Origin: an uncultured Prevotella sp.
Lineage (GTDB): Bacteria > Bacteroidota > Bacteroidia > Bacteroidales > Bacteroidaceae
Assembly: GCA_934183355.1 (NCBI GenBank)
Contig: CAKPST010000029.1
Coordinates: forward strand, 1 to 29,212
Length of the DNA stretch: 29,212 nt
Direction: 5' to 3'
Every line of letters starts with the position of its first letter. Within the stretch, counting starts at the first letter, position 1. Of this stretch, positions 14,653 to 23,952 are shown in pieces. The position numbers and the translations under genes are program-made. The notes under the pieces were generated by a model, which did no database searches, was not told the DNA's origin, and worked only from the letters and a program-made list of their open reading frames with translations.

Positions 14653-17451
14653 TTAGAAGCTGACCTTCATGCCCACCATAAACGTGCGTGTATGTGGGTA
14701 GTAGTCTTTGCGCCACTCCACACCCGGAGTGAGTCCGCCGAGCGAAATCTCAGGGTCGCAACCCTTGTATGAGGTCAGCGTGAAGACGTTGTTGCATGTG
14801 GCATACACGGAGAGGTTGTCCACCCATCCTTGCAGCTTGCCGAAGTTGTAGGTCAGCGTCATTGACGACAGACGCAGGAACGAGCCGTTCTCGATGTAGC
14901 GGTCGGATGGCGACTGCGAGTTGACGTCGCCATAGTTCTGTGAGGTGAGAGCCTCGCGGAACACGTTCTTGCCCTTGGTTATCATTGTCACAGCATTATA
15001 CTGCGCACGCAGAGCGTTGAATATCTTGTTGCCAAACACTCCCTGGAAGAAGAGGTTGAGGTCCCAGTTCTTGTATGAGATGTTGTTGGTCCAGCCCATT
15101 GTAAGCTTAGGCTGTGCCGAGCCAGTCTTAGTGCGGTCGGTGTCGGTGGGCTTGATGGTGGTCTCGCCAGTGCGCTTGCCCGTCACGGGGTCGTGAACCC
15201 AGAATTGTGAGATGCCGTTCTCGTCGTGTCCTGCATACTCATAGGTGTAGAACTGACCTATAGGGCAGTCCTCCATGAGTCGCTGTACGGCTACGCCGGT
15301 ATTGCCCGAAATCCATGGATAGCCCAAGTCTTGATACTTCACAGAGAAGGCAGCGTTGGAGAGCTTCTCCACACGGTTGCGGTTGTGCGAGAGATTGAGC
15401 GATGTCGACCACTGCCAGTCTTCGTTCTGCACGGGGATGGCATTGATGCTAATCTCGATGCCTCGGTTGGAGATGTCGCCCACGTTGGCAGTCATGGTGC
15501 CGAAGGGGTAGCGGTTGGTAGACACGGGATAATAGTAGATGAGGTCGGACGTGCGCTTGTCGTAGTACTCGATAGTACCCGTGAGTCGTGAGTTGAAGAA
15601 TCCGAAGTCGATGCCGATGTTGAACATGCCCGTGCGCTCCCACTTGAGGTCGGGGTTGGCATTGTTGGTGGCAGCGAGGGTGTGCTTGTTGATAGTGACA
15701 CCATTCTCGTCGACATACTGGAACCATCCACTCACGCCATAGGTGCGTCGAGCCGAGTAGGCATCAAATCCGAGCGAGTTGCCCGACACGCCATAGCCTA
15801 TGCGCAGTTTGAGGTCGGAGAAGATGTCAAGATTGCGCACAAACTCCTCCTCGCCGATGCGCCATGCGGCAGACACCGATGGGAATGTAGCCCAGCGCTG
15901 ATTCTTGCCAAACGCCGACGAACCGTCGCGACGCAGTGTAGCCTGGAAGTTGTAGCGCGAGGCGTATGAATAGTTGAGTCGTCCGTAGAACGAAATCATG
16001 CGCAGTGTCGACTCGGCACCACTCTCCACGCCGTCAATGCCGTCTATTTGGTTGGCATAGGTGAGGTTGTAGTATTTCACAGCGTCGTTGTAGAAGTCCT
16101 TGACGGTGACTCCGAATCCGTCGTCTTGATTGGTCTGCTCCCACGAGTAGCCCACCATGGCTCCCACACGATGATAGCCAGGGAAGGTGTGGTTGTAGTT
16201 GCCGAAGGTTTCAAACACCTCCTTGTTGTTCATGTATGTGGAGCGTGTAGCCTGACCATGAGTCTTGACAATCTGCGACTTGGTGGAGTGATACTCCGAG
16301 AGCACGTTTTGGTCGTACATATACGAATACTGAGCGCTCCAAGTCAGGTCGGATGTGATGTTGAGGTCGGCCTTGCCCGTTATCTGCATGCGGCGATATA
16401 CGGTGCGATGGGTGTCCTCGTTGATCATCGACAGCGGGTTGTAATACTGTGTGGTGTTGGTCGACTCTGTCCACGAGCCATCGCTATTGCGCACAGCCTG
16501 GCATGGCGAATAGTAGACCATAGCGTCGGTGACGCTCACGCCGTGCTCTTGCGACACGATGCCATCCTTAGTGGTTTGGCTGGCGTTGACACCGAGCGAG
16601 AGCTGCAAGTGGTCCTTGAGCACCTTAGAGTGGGCGAGAGCACGAGCGCCGAAACGCTCCATCTCAGACGAACGGATGACACCTTCATGATTGAGATAGC
16701 TCAGCGACACGTTGTAGCCCGAGCGTGCGTTGCCGCCCGACACAGCGAGGTTGTGATTGTGTGAGATGCCAGTGCGCTGCACCTCCTTCTGCCAGTCGAC
16801 GTTGGCACCCATATCATTGGCAAGCTCAAAGCCGTTTTTGGCAGCATAGGCACGCAGTTCGTCGGCAGAGGCGAGGTCGAGGTTCTTAACCACGTCCTCC
16901 ACTGCCATATAGCCGTTGTATGTGACGTGTGCCGCCCCGGCGTGTCCGTGCTTGGTGGTGACGATGATGACGCCGTTGGCAGCCTTAGAGCCATAGATGG
17001 CAGTGGCAGTGGCGTCGCGCAGAATGTCTATCGACTCGATGTCGTCGGTAGCTACAAGTGAGAGGTCGACGCCAGGAACGCCGTCGACTATATAATATGG
17101 CTCCATAGCTGCGCCGGTTCGCAATGTGGAAGCGCCACGCAGTGTGATGGAAGGAGCAGCGTTAGGGTCGCCGCTGTTGGACACGGTCAGACCCGGAACC
17201 TTGCCCTGCAATAATTGTGCAGGCGAGGTGTAGACACCCTGGTTGAGGTCGGTAGACTGAATGGTAGTGATGGAGCTTGTCACGTCCTTGCGACGCATCT
17301 TGCCGTAGCCCACCACGACAATCTCGCTCAGCTTGAGCGTGTCGCGGCGTGTCTCCACCACGTCAGGGTTTGTAGAATCGTTGGCTGCAAAGGTGTTTGC
17401 ACTGATGCCCGTCGCGAGCAATGCCAAGATCATGTTCTTGTTTAAATCCAT
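14653..17451 (-). CDS. susC: SusC/RagA-type TonB-dependent transporter, short N-terminus
   Basis: This 932-residue protein is an outer-membrane TonB-dependent transporter that imports the ligand captured by SusD. After a signal peptide (about 1-22, ending TFAAND) comes DTLKLSEIVVVGYGKMRRKDVTSS, a TonB-box-like region that leads straight into the plug domain (LLQGKVPGLTV, ITLRGASTLR, YYIVDGVPG, IDILRDATATAIYGSKAANGVI). The rest is a beta-barrel ending in the aromatic strand HTRTFMVGMKVSF. Odd feature: most SusC proteins carry a CarboxypepD_reg-like domain of ~80 residues before the TonB box and are about 1000 residues long; it is absent here, and no in-frame remnant is seen because the upstream DNA is terminator and promoter. 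The downstream gene is susD. The substrate is unknown. Confidence 0.93.
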   Translation of the reverse strand: MDLNKNMILALLATGISANTFAANDSTNPDVVETRRDTLKLSEIVVVGYGKMRRKDVTSSITTIQSTDLNQGVYTSPAQLLQGKVPGLTVSNSGDPNAAPSITLRGASTLRTGAAMEPYYIVDGVPGVDLSLVATDDIESIDILRDATATAIYGSKAANGVIIVTTKHGHAGAAHVTYNGYMAVEDVVKNLDLASADELRAYAAKNGFELANDMGANVDWQKEVQRTGISHNHNLAVSGGNARSGYNVSLSYLNHEGVIRSSEMERFGARALAHSKVLKDHLQLSLGVNASQTTKDGIVSQEHGVSVTDAMVYYSPCQAVRNSDGSWTESTNTTQYYNPLSMINEDTHRTVYRRMQITGKADLNITSDLTWSAQYSYMYDQNVLSEYHSTKSQIVKTHGQATRSTYMNNKEVFETFGNYNHTFPGYHRVGAMVGYSWEQTNQDDGFGVTVKDFYNDAVKYYNLTYANQIDGIDGVESGAESTLRMISFYGRLNYSYASRYNFQATLRRDGSSAFGKNQRWATFPSVSAAWRIGEEEFVRNLDIFSDLKLRIGYGVSGNSLGFDAYSARRTYGVSGWFQYVDENGVTINKHTLAATNNANPDLKWERTGMFNIGIDFGFFNSRLTGTIEYYDKRTSDLIYYYPVSTNRYPFGTMTANVGDISNRGIEISINAIPVQNEDWQWSTSLNLSHNRNRVEKLSNAAFSVKYQDLGYPWISGNTGVAVQRLMEDCPIGQFYTYEYAGHDENGISQFWVHDPVTGKRTGETTIKPTDTDRTKTGSAQPKLTMGWTNNISYKNWDLNLFFQGVFGNKIFNALRAQYNAVTMITKGKNVFREALTSQNYGDVNSQSPSDRYIENGSFLRLSSMTLTYNFGKLQGWVDNLSVYATCNNVFTLTSYKGCDPEISLGGLTPGVEWRKDYYPHTRTFMVGMKVSF

Positions 17452-17544
17452 TACTTTTTATATGTTGTTATTTAATTGACTAGTCTTTTTCATCTCCTTT
17501 TGTTGTTGAAACTCTTGTTATGTAGAAGAGCCTATTAAATTGTG

Positions 17545-17552
17545 CAAAGGTA
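17545..17552 (-). promoter_or_regulatory. Predicted susCD -7 box
   Basis: On the minus strand TACCTTTG matches the TAnnTTTG consensus, 93 bases upstream of the susC start. It lies just past the S41 gene terminator. No convincing TTG is found 19-20 bases upstream, where the terminator stem sits, so an extra activator may be needed. Confidence 0.55.
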
Positions 17553-17563
17553 TACAAAAAAGC

Positions 17564-17605
17564 CCAAAGAGGAAACTCTTTGGATGTTAAAAGTTTCCAC
17601 TTTGG
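17564..17605 (-). terminator. Terminator of the S41 protease cluster, two alternative stems
   Basis: On the minus strand a perfect CCAAAGAG-TTTC-CTCTTTGG hairpin (17583-17564) is followed by GCTTTTTTG, a classic intrinsic terminator. The segment 17605-17592 can instead pair with 17577-17564 as a 14-bp stem with one mismatch, sharing the same 3' strand and T-run. It separates the protease gene from the susC promoter. Confidence 0.85.
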
Positions 17606-17639
17606 ACTTTTGGCTTAGTTATATGTATAAAATGAGTGT

Positions 17640-19205
17640 TTATTTAGTGGCTATCTCTACAGCCTTAGCCACTATGTGGTTGGTTTCGTTCATGACGCGA
17701 TAATACTCGTTCATGTCCCAGATGTCGCGTGCGATGAGAGCCTTGAGCTGCATACGCAGCATGGGTAGTGTACGATTGCACTCCTCCTTGCTGAAGGGTT
17801 TGAGCTTGAGTCGCTCTGCCTCGGCAAAGATGCTGTCGGTCATAGCCTGCGGCACCTGATAGGAATGGATGTAGTCGTCGAACGAAGTGTAGCGCTGCTT
17901 AAGCTCGGTGCGGTGCTCGTCGACATAACGCAGTGTGGCGTTGATGATGAGCGAGCGAGCCACAATTTGTCGGTGGAGCTTGGTGAACTGCGTGGTGTCA
18001 AGCGGCACGAACACGTCGGGCATGATGCCTCCACCTCCATAGACGGTGCGATGGCGGCGCAGTGTCTCAAACTTCAGCGAGTCGGCGAAGTGGATGGAGT
18101 CGGCAGAGTAGAGCTCGCCGTGCTTGAATCGCTTCTCGATGTCCATAGCATAGTCTTCCTGGTCGCCCTTCTCGTAGGGCTTCTGTATGCAGCGTCCAGA
18201 TGGCGTGTAGTAGTGGGCGATGGTGAGTCGTATCATTGAGCCGTCGTCAAACTCGATGGGGCGCTGCACCAGACCCTTGCCAAAGGAACGGCGACCGATG
18301 ACGGTGGCGCGGTCCTGGTCCTGCAATGCTCCAGTGAGAATCTCGGCAGCCGATGCCGAATACTCGTTGACGAGCACATACACCTTGCCCTTGAGCAGTC
18401 GTCCACCTCCGTCGGCGTGATACTCCATGCGTCGCTGGGCGCGTCCCTCGGTGTATACGATGAGGTCTTTCTTCTGAAGAAACTCCTCCGTAATCTTGAC
18501 GGCAGCCTGAAGATAGCCGCCACCATTGTCTTGAAGGTCGACGATGAGGTCGCGCATGCCAGCACGTTGCAGCGAGTCGACAGCTGTCATGAACTCGCCG
18601 TAGGTGGTGGCACCAAACGAACCGATGCGAATGTAGCCCAACTTGGGGCGTATCATGTAGTAGGCATCGAGCGTGTAGACTGGAATCTTGCCACGTGTGA
18701 CGGTGAAGTAGAGCATGTCGCTGACATCGCGTCGCTTGATGCCGAGCTTCACCTTGGTGCCGCGTGGACCGCGTAGGCGTCGCATGATGTCGTTGCGCTG
18801 CATCTTGACCCCAGCTATTGTGGTGTCGTTGACGGTGATGATGCGGTCGCCAGCGAGTATGCCCACCTTCTCGGACGGACCCTTGGACACGGGCTGTATG
18901 ACGAGCAGTGTGTCGCCCACCATATTGAACTGTATGCCGATGCCGTCGAACGAGCCGTTGAGAGGTTCGTTCATAGCCTTAGTCTCCTTAGCTGTGGTGT
19001 ACGACGAGTGAGGGTCGAGTCCCTTGAGCATGCCGCGTATGGCATCCTCGACGAGTTTCTGCTGGTCGACAGAGTCAACGTAGAGGTTGCCTATGGCAAG
19101 CTCGGCAATCTGGAGCTTGCGCATGGGGTTGGACTTCTGTGCTCTCACGCTGATGGTAGTGGCAATGAACAGCAGCGTGAATATCGTGATTCTCAATATA
19201 TTCAT
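17640..19205 (-). CDS. S41 family C-terminal processing peptidase
   Basis: This 521-residue protein is a carboxy-terminal processing protease of family S41 (CtpA/Prc type) that trims periplasmic or membrane proteins. It has a signal peptide or N-terminal anchor (ILRITIFTLLFIATTISVRA). A PDZ domain (VIQPVSKGPSEKVGILAGDRI) precedes the protease core. The catalytic Ser is Ser285 in NEYSASAAEI and the general base Lys310 in RRSFGKGLVQ, 25 residues later as expected for the family. The C-terminal extension of about 150 residues is helical and typical for Bacteroidales members. It starts 27 bases after parE on the same strand and probably shares its transcript; a strong terminator follows. Its natural substrate cannot be read. 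Confidence 0.93.
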   Translation of the reverse strand: MNILRITIFTLLFIATTISVRAQKSNPMRKLQIAELAIGNLYVDSVDQQKLVEDAIRGMLKGLDPHSSYTTAKETKAMNEPLNGSFDGIGIQFNMVGDTLLVIQPVSKGPSEKVGILAGDRIITVNDTTIAGVKMQRNDIMRRLRGPRGTKVKLGIKRRDVSDMLYFTVTRGKIPVYTLDAYYMIRPKLGYIRIGSFGATTYGEFMTAVDSLQRAGMRDLIVDLQDNGGGYLQAAVKITEEFLQKKDLIVYTEGRAQRRMEYHADGGGRLLKGKVYVLVNEYSASAAEILTGALQDQDRATVIGRRSFGKGLVQRPIEFDDGSMIRLTIAHYYTPSGRCIQKPYEKGDQEDYAMDIEKRFKHGELYSADSIHFADSLKFETLRRHRTVYGGGGIMPDVFVPLDTTQFTKLHRQIVARSLIINATLRYVDEHRTELKQRYTSFDDYIHSYQVPQAMTDSIFAEAERLKLKPFSKEECNRTLPMLRMQLKALIARDIWDMNEYYRVMNETNHIVAKAVEIATK

Positions 19206-19232
19206 ATTATACGTTCTTTATACGTTAGGGGG

Positions 19233-21185
19233 TTAAGCGTCCCCGTCAGTGTCCTCTGGCAGGTCTTCCTCCACGACAAGATTCTCGATGATGAAGTTTT
19301 GACGCTCCATAGTGTTCTTGCCCATGTAATATTCGAGCAACTTCTGCACCTGGTCGGTCTTGTGTAGTGTCACCTGCTCAAGGCGCATCTCAGGTCCGAT
19401 GAAGTGGGCGAACTCCTCTGGCGAAATCTCTCCGAGACCTTTGAATCGTGTAATCTCAGGGTCGGGTCCCAGCTCCTTGATAGCCTTCAGACGTTCGTCG
19501 TCGCTATAGCAGTAGACGGTGATGAAGTCGCTCTTCTTCTCCTTGCCCGTGAGTCGGGCATCGGCATCAGCGATGGCTTTCTTGTTCTTGATCTTGGTGC
19601 GTCGGTTGCGCACGCGGAACAGAGGCGTCTGCAATACATAGACGTGTCCCTTCTTGATGAGGTCGGGGAAGAACTGCAGGAAGAACGTGATGATGAGCAA
19701 GCGGATGTGCATGCCGTCGACATCGGCATCAGTAGCCACTATCACCTTGTTGTAGCGCAGAGTGTCGAGTCCGTCCTCGATGTCGAGGGCAGCCTGTAGA
19801 AGATTGAACTCCTCGTTCTCGTAGACCACCTTCTTGGTGAGTCCGTAAGAGTTGAGAGGCTTGCCTCGCAATGAGAACACCGCTTGAGTGTTGACATCGC
19901 GACTCTTGGTGATAGAACCGCTGGCAGAGTCGCCCTCGGTGATGAATATAGACGATTCCTCCTTGCGGTCGTTCTTAGCATCGGAGTAGTGGATGCGACA
20001 GTCGCGCAACTTGCGGTTGTGTAGGTTGGCTTTCTTGGCACGCTCACGAGCCAGCTTGGTGACGCCAGCCATAGCCTTGCGCTCGCGCTCGCTCTCAGTA
20101 ATCTTCTGCTGCATCACCTCAGCCACGTCGGCGTGGATATGCAGGAAGTTGTCCACCTCAAGTTTGACGAAGTCGCCAACATACTTGTTGATGCTTTCGC
20201 CCTCGGGAGCCATCTGTAGCGAACCCAGCTTAATCTTGGTCTGGCTCTCGAACATCGGTTCCTCGACGTTGATGGCTATGGCAGCCACCAATCCGTTGCG
20301 TATGTCGGTGAACTCATAGTTCTTGCCGAAAAACTCCTTGATGGTGCGTGCTATGTGTTCCTTGAAGGCACTCTGATGGGTGCCGCCCTGCGTGGTGTGC
20401 TGTCCGTTGACAAAGGAGTGATACTCCTCGCCATACTGATTGGTGTGAGTGAAGGCTATCTCAATGTCCTCGCCCTTGACATGAATGATAGGGTAGAGAG
20501 GGTCGGTGGTCATAGTGTCGGTCAGCAGGTCGGCAAGACCATTGCGCGAGAGAATGCGGTGACCATTATACATGATGGTGAGACCCGTATTAAGATAGGT
20601 GTAATTGCGGAGCATCGTCTCCACGATGTCGTCGTGGAAGGAGTAGCCGACAAAGAGCGTAGGGTCGGGCTCAAAGTAGATGAATGTGCCGTTCTCGTCG
20701 TCGGTGTCGGTGGTCTGGTCGCTGGTGATGATGCCCTTCTCAAACTTGAGGTGGCGCACCTTGCCCTCTCTGAACGACTTCACCTCGAAGTGAGCCGACA
20801 GAGCGTTGACCGCCTTGACACCCACACCATTGAGTCCGACACTCTTCTTGAACGCCTTGGAGTCGTACTTGCCACCCGTGTTGAGCACAGAGACAGCCTC
20901 CACAAGCTTGCCCTGCGGAATGCCTCGTCCGTAGTCGCGCACGGAGACACGCAGACGCTCGTCGATGTCTACCTCGATGCGTCGTCCGGCGTTCATCTTG
21001 AACTCGTCGATGGAGTTGTCTATCACCTCCTTCAGCAGCACATAGATGCCGTCCTCGGGCAGGTTGCCATCGCCAAGACGTCCGATGTACATGCCGGGAC
21101 GTGTGCGCACGTGCTCCATGTCAGATAGGTGGCGTATGTTGTCGTCGGTGTATTGGACGGTGGGCTGAATGTTTTCTTCTTCCAT
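19233..21185 (-). CDS. parE: DNA topoisomerase IV subunit B
   Basis: This 650-residue protein is the ATPase subunit of topoisomerase IV, which works with ParC to unlink daughter chromosomes. The GHKL ATPase domain shows [31 protein letters not shown] and YGRGIPQG plus [13 protein letters not shown]. The TOPRIM domain has Glu417 in [11 protein letters not shown] and the metal-binding [10 protein letters not shown]. The ending has [15 protein letters not shown], shared by GyrB and ParE. ParE rather than GyrB is preferred from the short total length (no GyrB-type insertion) and from the close match of the N-terminus to Bacteroidales ParE. The start at 21185 (MEEENIQ) is chosen because the upstream frame extension overlaps the neighbouring gene. 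It lies 11 bases after the GNAT gene. parC is not in the window. Confidence 0.92.
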   Translation of the reverse strand: MEEENIQPTVQYTDDNIRHLSDMEHVRTRPGMYIGRLGDGNLPEDGIYVLLKEVIDNSIDEFKMNAGRRIEVDIDERLRVSVRDYGRGIPQGKLVEAVSVLNTGGKYDSKAFKKSVGLNGVGVKAVNALSAHFEVKSFREGKVRHLKFEKGIITSDQTTDTDDENGTFIYFEPDPTLFVGYSFHDDIVETMLRNYTYLNTGLTIMYNGHRILSRNGLADLLTDTMTTDPLYPIIHVKGEDIEIAFTHTNQYGEEYHSFVNGQHTTQGGTHQSAFKEHIARTIKEFFGKNYEFTDIRNGLVAAIAINVEEPMFESQTKIKLGSLQMAPEGESINKYVGDFVKLEVDNFLHIHADVAEVMQQKITESERERKAMAGVTKLARERAKKANLHNRKLRDCRIHYSDAKNDRKEESSIFITEGDSASGSITKSRDVNTQAVFSLRGKPLNSYGLTKKVVYENEEFNLLQAALDIEDGLDTLRYNKVIVATDADVDGMHIRLLIITFFLQFFPDLIKKGHVYVLQTPLFRVRNRRTKIKNKKAIADADARLTGKEKKSDFITVYCYSDDERLKAIKELGPDPEITRFKGLGEISPEEFAHFIGPEMRLEQVTLHKTDQVQKLLEYYMGKNTMERQNFIIENLVVEEDLPEDTDGDA

Positions 21186-21196
21186 AATAGTTTTGC

Positions 21197-22351
21197 TTAC
21201 TTTATCTCTTTCTTGTAGCAGCGGCGGCGCTTGTGGCACTCTCTGTCAAGATACTGCCACTGTGCCTGCACCTTCTCGTTGGTCTCCATCTCGACATGTG
21301 TCTCGCCCCACTCGAATCCGTACTTCTGATAGCGTGGAATGAGGTCGTAGAAGAGCAGCGCGTTGGCTCCCTTTTGGCGATACTCAGGCAAGATGCCTAC
21401 GAGCAAGAGGTCGACGATTTTGGTCTTGTGCATCTTCAGAGCACGCAGTATGCGCAGCCATCCGAAGGGGAAGAGGCGACCCTTGCGACACTTCTGCAGC
21501 GCACGCGAGAGCGAAGGCAAGGTGATGCCAACGCCGATGAGCTTGTGGTCGGGAGTGTTCCAGTCCTCGATGAGTGTCACGAGGTTGAGGTCGATCATCG
21601 GCAGATACATCTTGACATACTGGTCGATTTGTCGCTGAGTGAGCGTAGAGTAGCCATAGAGATGGTCGAAGGTGGCGTTGATGACCTCGAAGATGCGCTG
21701 TCCGTAGCCATTCTCTCCGTAAATCTCGTTCTGACGCAATTTCTTGACATGCAAGTTGTAGCGCTTCTGAATCATCTGTGCCACCTTGGTGTACTTCTCG
21801 GGAATCTCCTTAGGCACGAAGAGCTTGTACTCCACATAGTCGTTGTCTTTCTCCCAGCCACCCATCTGCTCCATGTGCTGTGGATAGTAGGGATAGTTGT
21901 ATATGGTGGCTTGGGTGCCGAGCTGGTCGAATCCAGCTGTGAGCATGCCCTCGGGGTCCATGTCGGTGAATCCGAGTGGACCTATAACCTCGGTCATACC
22001 CATAGAGCGTCCATAGTCTTCGACAGCCTTTAGCAGAGCAGTCGACACCTCGATGTCGTCAATGAAGTCGATCCATCCGAAGCGCACCGACTTGCGCTCC
22101 CACTTCTCGTTGGCGCGGTTGTTGATGATAGCAGCCACACGTCCGGCGAGTTTGCCGTCCTTATAGGCGAGGAAGTACTCTGCCTCGCAGAAGTCGAAGG
22201 CGGCGTTCTTGTCCTTGCGCAGGGTGTTCACCTCGTCGGTGTAGAGGTTGGGCACGTCGTAGTCATTGCCCTCGTAGAGGTCGTAATGAAATTCGATGAA
22301 TGTGCGGAGGTCGCGGCGCGACTCCACCTTGCGTATTTCTATTGCTGACAT
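21197..22351 (-). CDS. GNAT-fold acyltransferase-like protein
   Basis: This 384-residue protein looks like a conserved Bacteroidales GNAT family protein of unknown substrate. The N-terminal half has [23 protein letters not shown] and [28 protein letters not shown], a GNAT-like beta-alpha segment, followed by the distinctive [21 protein letters not shown] block. The C-terminal half carries [25 protein letters not shown], which fits the acetyl-CoA pyrophosphate-binding loop. No signal peptide or membrane segment is present, so it is cytosolic. It is the first gene of a three-gene cluster with parE (11 bases away) and the S41 protease. What it acylates, and why it sits before parE, cannot be told from sequence. 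Confidence 0.75.
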   Translation of the reverse strand: MSAIEIRKVESRRDLRTFIEFHYDLYEGNDYDVPNLYTDEVNTLRKDKNAAFDFCEAEYFLAYKDGKLAGRVAAIINNRANEKWERKSVRFGWIDFIDDIEVSTALLKAVEDYGRSMGMTEVIGPLGFTDMDPEGMLTAGFDQLGTQATIYNYPYYPQHMEQMGGWEKDNDYVEYKLFVPKEIPEKYTKVAQMIQKRYNLHVKKLRQNEIYGENGYGQRIFEVINATFDHLYGYSTLTQRQIDQYVKMYLPMIDLNLVTLIEDWNTPDHKLIGVGITLPSLSRALQKCRKGRLFPFGWLRILRALKMHKTKIVDLLLVGILPEYRQKGANALLFYDLIPRYQKYGFEWGETHVEMETNEKVQAQWQYLDRECHKRRRCYKKEIK

Positions 22352-22393
22352 TTTTCTCTTTTTTCTATATTATAATTGTATTTGCTAAATATG

Positions 22394-22401
22394 CAAAAGT
22401 A
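22394..22401 (-). promoter_or_regulatory. Predicted -7 box of the GNAT-parE-S41 cluster
   Basis: On the minus strand TACTTTTG fits TAnnTTTG, 42 bases before the GNAT start. The nearest TTTG upstream (22421-22418) is only 16 bases away, shorter than usual, so this call is modest. Confidence 0.45.
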
Positions 22402-22506
22402 GTGAAAAAAGCGTAAACAAAAGAAAATGAGCGAAATATTTATAATTATTTTCGACATAGTGAGTTGTTTTTGATGTTAGTTCTTTCGTGTTAGAAGAAA
22501 AAACAC

Positions 22507-22514
22507 TAACTTTA
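22507..22514 (+). promoter_or_regulatory. Weak predicted -7 box for the fucosidase gene
   Basis: TAACTTTA differs from TAnnTTTG only at the last base and has TTTC at the -33 distance (19-base gap). It gives a leader of about 43 bases. The 212-base divergent spacer 22352-22563 holds this, the GNAT -7 box and otherwise only AT-rich DNA. Confidence 0.35.
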
Positions 22515-22563
22515 CAACGCAAAACAAATTTATATTAAACCAAATACATTACAAATCAGAATT

Positions 22564-23952
22564 ATGAGAAAACTAAGACTTGCTGCACTCGGCATAGCCC
22601 TTGCAGCGACATCACTCATGACATCGGCACAGGACAAGAGCGATCAGAGTTTTGTGCACGAGCAGTCGGAGGCTTCGGACTATGTCTGGCCCGAGGATGC
22701 TCAGGTGTTGCAGAACTTGAAACACTGGCAAGACCAGAAATTTGGAGTGCTCATGCACTGGGGACTCTATAGCCAAGTGGGAGTGGTGGAGTCGTGGTCA
22801 ATATGCTCGGAGGACTGGATTAGACGTGAGCGATTTGACGACTACGAGAAGGACAAGCAGTGGTATTGGAGTCAGAAGGACTCGTTGAACCCCGTGAAGT
22901 TCAACCCCGACCTTTGGGCTGACGTGATGAAGAAGGCTGGCATGAAGTACATGATATTCACAACAAAGCATCATGACGGATTCTGTATGTTTGATTCTAA
23001 ATACACCGACTTCTCAATAGCTCACGGACCATTCGCCTCAAATCCGCGAAAGAATGTAGCAAAGGAGGTGTTTGATGCCTACCGCAAGCAGGGATTCATG
23101 ATAGGTTGCTACTTCTCGAAGCCCGACTGGCACTCGAAATGGTTCTGGAATCCATACTATGCCACACCGCGACGCGGCATCAACTACAAGATAAAGCAGC
23201 ACCCTGACTGGTGGCGCAACTATGTGACATATACACAAAACCAACTGTCGGAGCTGACTACCGACTATGGCAAGCTCGACATGCTGTGGCTTGACGGCGG
23301 TTGGGTGACAGGCGAACAGATTGGTTTGGACTCGCTGCTCGTGGAGGCACGCAAGCGTAACCCCGGACTCATAAGCGTAGACCGCACCATACGTGGCAAG
23401 AACGAGAACTATCAGACTCCGGAACAGGGCATACCTGCCAAGCAACTCAATATTCCATGGGAGAGCTGCATCACGCTGAGCCATGCCTGGGGATATATTC
23501 CTGGAGCTAAGTTTAAGTCGCCTGCTAAGGTGATAGGCATCCTCTCGGAAATCGTAGCTAAGGGTGGATGTCTTGCTCTTGGCGTAGGTCCGACACCAGA
23601 GGGAACCATACAGCCTGAGGTGCAGAAGGTGTTATTGGAGATAGGTGCATGGCTCAACCGCAGCGGAGTAGCCATATACAATACCGTGACAACACCTCAT
23701 TATAATGATGGCAAGGTGTGGTTCACCGCATCGAAGAATAAGAAGACACTATATGCCATATATGCACTCGCCGACGGCGAGCAGACTCCGTCGACAATAA
23801 CGTGGACGGTGAACAAGCCCAAGGGCAAGCTGACACTGCTCAACACTGGCAAGACGCTGAAGTACACCGTCAAGGGCGACCAGGTGACGGTGCAGATTCC
23901 TGCCGGAACAAAGGCAGAGCCGTTGGCATTCAAGTTTGATTCATGCAAATAA
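22564..23952 (+). CDS. Secreted GH29 alpha-L-fucosidase
   Basis: This 462-residue protein is a glycoside hydrolase family 29 alpha-L-fucosidase that releases terminal fucose from host or plant glycans. A signal peptide (LRLAALGIALAATSLMTSA, cut before QDKS) sends it to the periplasm or beyond. The catalytic barrel shows FGVLMHWGLYSQVGVVESWS, MKYMIFTTKHHDGFCMFDSKYTD and MIGCYFSKPDWHS, all GH29 hallmarks. The nucleophile is Asp244 in KLDMLWLDGGW. A C-terminal beta-rich part from about residue 390 follows. The acid/base residue was not assigned. Its stop codon overlaps the next gene by 10 bases, so the transporter is translationally coupled to it. A related exo-enzyme specificity within GH29 is possible. 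It diverges from the GNAT gene. Confidence 0.93.
   Translation: MRKLRLAALGIALAATSLMTSAQDKSDQSFVHEQSEASDYVWPEDAQVLQNLKHWQDQKFGVLMHWGLYSQVGVVESWSICSEDWIRRERFDDYEKDKQWYWSQKDSLNPVKFNPDLWADVMKKAGMKYMIFTTKHHDGFCMFDSKYTDFSIAHGPFASNPRKNVAKEVFDAYRKQGFMIGCYFSKPDWHSKWFWNPYYATPRRGINYKIKQHPDWWRNYVTYTQNQLSELTTDYGKLDMLWLDGGWVTGEQIGLDSLLVEARKRNPGLISVDRTIRGKNENYQTPEQGIPAKQLNIPWESCITLSHAWGYIPGAKFKSPAKVIGILSEIVAKGGCLALGVGPTPEGTIQPEVQKVLLEIGAWLNRSGVAIYNTVTTPHYNDGKVWFTASKNKKTLYAIYALADGEQTPSTITWTVNKPKGKLTLLNTGKTLKYTVKGDQVTVQIPAGTKAEPLAFKFDSCK

Noticed and set aside
20355..21128. Plus-strand open frame of 257 codons
   Set aside because: Antisense to the well-supported parE gene, with no family motif.
21233..22033. 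Plus-strand open frame of 266 codons
   Set aside because: Antisense to the GNAT-like gene; Leu/Val-rich shadow without membrane topology or motif.
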